Assembly (NCBI GenBank): GCA_948567375.1
Contig: OX419758.1
Span: 2,361,001-2,425,000 of the forward strand
DNA: 64,000 bases
Direction: 5' to 3'
DNA from: Lunularia cruciata
Taxonomy: Eukaryota; Streptophyta; Marchantiopsida; Lunulariales; Lunulariaceae
Shown here: positions 62,194 through 64,000 of the stretch, in pieces
Position numbering within the stretch: position 1 is the first letter of the stretch
Layout: each line of letters begins with the position of its first letter
Made by a program: the position numbers and the translations under genes
The notes under the pieces: model-generated
Database searches by the model: none
The model's input: only the letters and a program-made list of their open reading frames with translations
Told to the model about the DNA's origin: nothing

Positions 62194-63775
62194 TCAGCTC
62201 TCCTCCACCCCAGAGAGAAGCGAGTGAACGCCAAATACTATAAACAATACTCCGCCGCAGATTGAGACCTGCGAATAAGTCAATAATGAGAGAAAGTAGG
62301 CTCTCTGTTCAGTTCAGTCCCGCACATGTTTGAAAGAGAATAAACAAAAGAGCTTGAGACCTGTCGTTACTCAGATGCATCTAGAAATCATCTATAGCCT
62401 CAAGCACTTTCTGTGGGATCAGGTATACGGGATTCTAATACTGCATTACCGACTGGAAGGAGACACAAAGAGTTATGCAGTGCTGCAATTCAGAAGGAGG
62501 TAGGTTGACAACTTGTGCGCAGCTGAGCGCTGGAGATTATGCACCTCAACTTCACTGCAAGAGGTTTGAGAAACTTATAGAAGATACTTACTGCCTTCTC
62601 GGAAATCTGAGTTGCTAAGTGCTTTCCTCCTAACACAGCAGCTGCTGTGCAAACGGCATGACCCCTACGTGCGGGAGTAGGAGGTTAGAAACAACTGGTA
62701 AATAGTGTATGTAAAGACGCAACTTTCTGCCAATAAAACTTTCAATAGCTGATGCATTTGGCGAAAGCTGTGTGATCGTTGTAAGGTCCGGAAAGATTAC
62801 TATTCTCCGCAACTAAGCCAGAACATCCAGAATCATGACTGATTGGAGGAATGGAGTCCTGGAAAGAACGTACAGAATGCCACCCAAAGCGACCCCGGTC
62901 ACACTTTCTTGTGCAGCCAATCCTATAGTAGCAATCTGCAGAAAAGAACATTTTTTCTCGTTAAAACAATCTCTATCTATCTCAATGTGACTTCACGTTT
63001 TAAGAAGTTGTACTGAACAAAGTCGTAGAGTACCAATAACAAATAATTTTCAACTTACCTGACTCCTGTCACCCCACTCCCCGAGAAAAGTCAATGTAAA
63101 AGTCTGCAAAGCAAGCTCATTTATTAGTATTTCGTTCAGGTCGGATCTCAAGATCATCGAAACAGATACCATTTTCTGGTTTTCTCTTCTTATTGTGTAC
63201 ATATTGTGTGGTGGACAACAGAAGCCGTTGTAGCAAACCGAGTCCCATACCCACGTCTGACAGGACCGACTCTGACATATGTTGATGTAAGTGAGACAGA
63301 TACAGGTCCTTTGACGAATAGATCTGTTCACATTCTCAAGGCCATGCCATATAAGGTCCATAACTCGGTATTCTGTCCTGTTATAAACGTAACCTCCAAA
63401 AGATTTACTTCATGCGACGTGTTTTCCGAGTTAGCTGTGCAACAAAATGCTGAAACATGTGTCCTGAAAGTACTGGTCAATTGACGACTTACCTCTAGGA
63501 AGATTGGGGACAAGTATTGGAGAAGAAAATTTCCTCCTTTCGGATTATCCTTCACCTGCAATAAAGTAATATAGGTTGTAAAAACCAGATTCCTCTTCAG
63601 CCACCTTACTCATAATACAAGAAGATTTTCGAAGAAGAAGTTGGAAAACTTTTATATGCTTCTGTAAGGCAATGCTCTGCAATTCAGCTCACACTTATCC
63701 AAATAGTGGACCCTACAGCGGCGCTCGCATGTGAGAACTCACCCCTTTCTCGGAAGATTTCTTAGCATCCCCATC
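62194..63775 (-). CDS. GDT1-like (UPF0016/TMEM165) cation transporter, 3' exons, partial
   Basis: UPF0016 proteins are multi-pass membrane transporters of Mn2+/Ca2+ in Golgi or plastid membranes. Six minus-strand exons are supported: 63743-63775, 63493-63555, 63059-63103, 62874-62935, 62592-62664 and 62194-62268 (stop TGA at 62196-62194). Donors and acceptors are GT-AG and phases join. The second exon ends LLQYLSPIFLE. The third holds the family hallmark E-x-G-D: TFTLTFLGEWGDRSQ. Then IATIGLAAQESVTGVALGGI, LGHAVCTAAAVLGGKHLATQ, ISEKA and the last helix CGGVLFIVFGVHSLLSGVEE. This is the second of the two repeated E-x-G-D-(K/R)-(T/S) halves. The first half and the start lie beyond the window. 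The form resembles plant GDT1-like proteins 3-5. The 33-bp first listed exon is the least certain. Confidence 0.88.
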
Positions 63776-64000
63776 CTGATTGGACAAGAACAACAACTTT
63801 AGCTTATCTCCCTGGTTGGTACAGGTGCATTTCTATTTCGAACTATATGGACCCAAACAAAACTGTAGTCATCTTGAACTAACACCTCTAAATTACCATG
63901 GACAACTAAGAGTGAATAAAAATACTAAAATTTCACCCAATTCCCCCCGAGAATGTTTTACATCACACACACAATCATCCAACTCTCATTCAATCAAGAC
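63776..64000 (-). other. Intron sequence of the GDT1-like gene
   Basis: A pyrimidine-rich minus-strand stretch (GTTGTTGTTCTTGTCCAATC) leads into the acceptor of the 63743-63775 exon. No further upstream exon is recognised before the window ends. Confidence 0.5.

Noticed and set aside
63206-63484. A 92-codon plus-strand open frame
   Set aside because: It lies in the intron between two well-supported minus-strand exons of the GDT1-like gene and has no recognisable domain.

Overview
The window looks like nuclear DNA of a land plant. It has a retrotransposon-dense, AT-rich block (about 1-46 kb) and then a more GC-balanced block with two intron-containing genes (about 46-64 kb). A DNMT3/DRM-type methyltransferase module inside an LTR element and an organelle-type group II intron maturase fragment lean me towards a non-flowering plant such as a bryophyte. 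That is inference; no marker here fixes the species.

Layout: (1) 1-5.07 kb, the 3' part of a decayed Ty3/gypsy element. Its polyprotein carries a cytosine-5 DNA methyltransferase domain before the reverse transcriptase and a PHD finger at its C-terminus, followed by an LTR and a second LTR fragment head to tail. (2) 5.07-11.8 kb, remnants of coiled-coil-coding elements, including a cluster of heat-shock-element-like palindromes upstream of a minus-strand TATA box. (3) 11.78-16.69 kb, Ty1/copia element 1 with both LTRs. (4) 16.7-24.1 kb, AT-rich sequence with two solo LTRs of a family present five times in the window. (5) 24.13-31.90 kb, Ty1/copia element 2, bounded by a perfect 5-bp target duplication. 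It holds an antisense piece of a HOP/STI1 co-chaperone gene between primer site and gag, and a reverse-oriented solo LTR inside its reverse transcriptase. (6) 31.9-46 kb, AT-rich desert with an organellar group II maturase fragment, a second copy of the coiled-coil element, a fold-back repeat, a minisatellite and a non-LTR-type fragment split by a solo LTR. (7) 47.7-52.4 kb, an intact eight-exon kinesin-8 gene. (8) 52.4-62.2 kb, intergenic sequence with a perfect 56-bp palindrome and a small hairpin-bearing repeat. (9) 62.2-63.8 kb, minus strand, the last six exons of a GDT1-like (UPF0016) ion transporter whose 5' part lies beyond the window.

The only genes that look functional are the kinesin and the GDT1-like transporter. 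Both have consistent GT-AG introns and in-phase exons. All transposon genes are broken. In the gypsy pol the damage is nearly all in-frame stops readable as C-to-T changes, as expected of long-methylated DNA. The most striking object is the gypsy polyprotein that joins a DNA-methylation writer and a chromatin reader to a retrotransposon.
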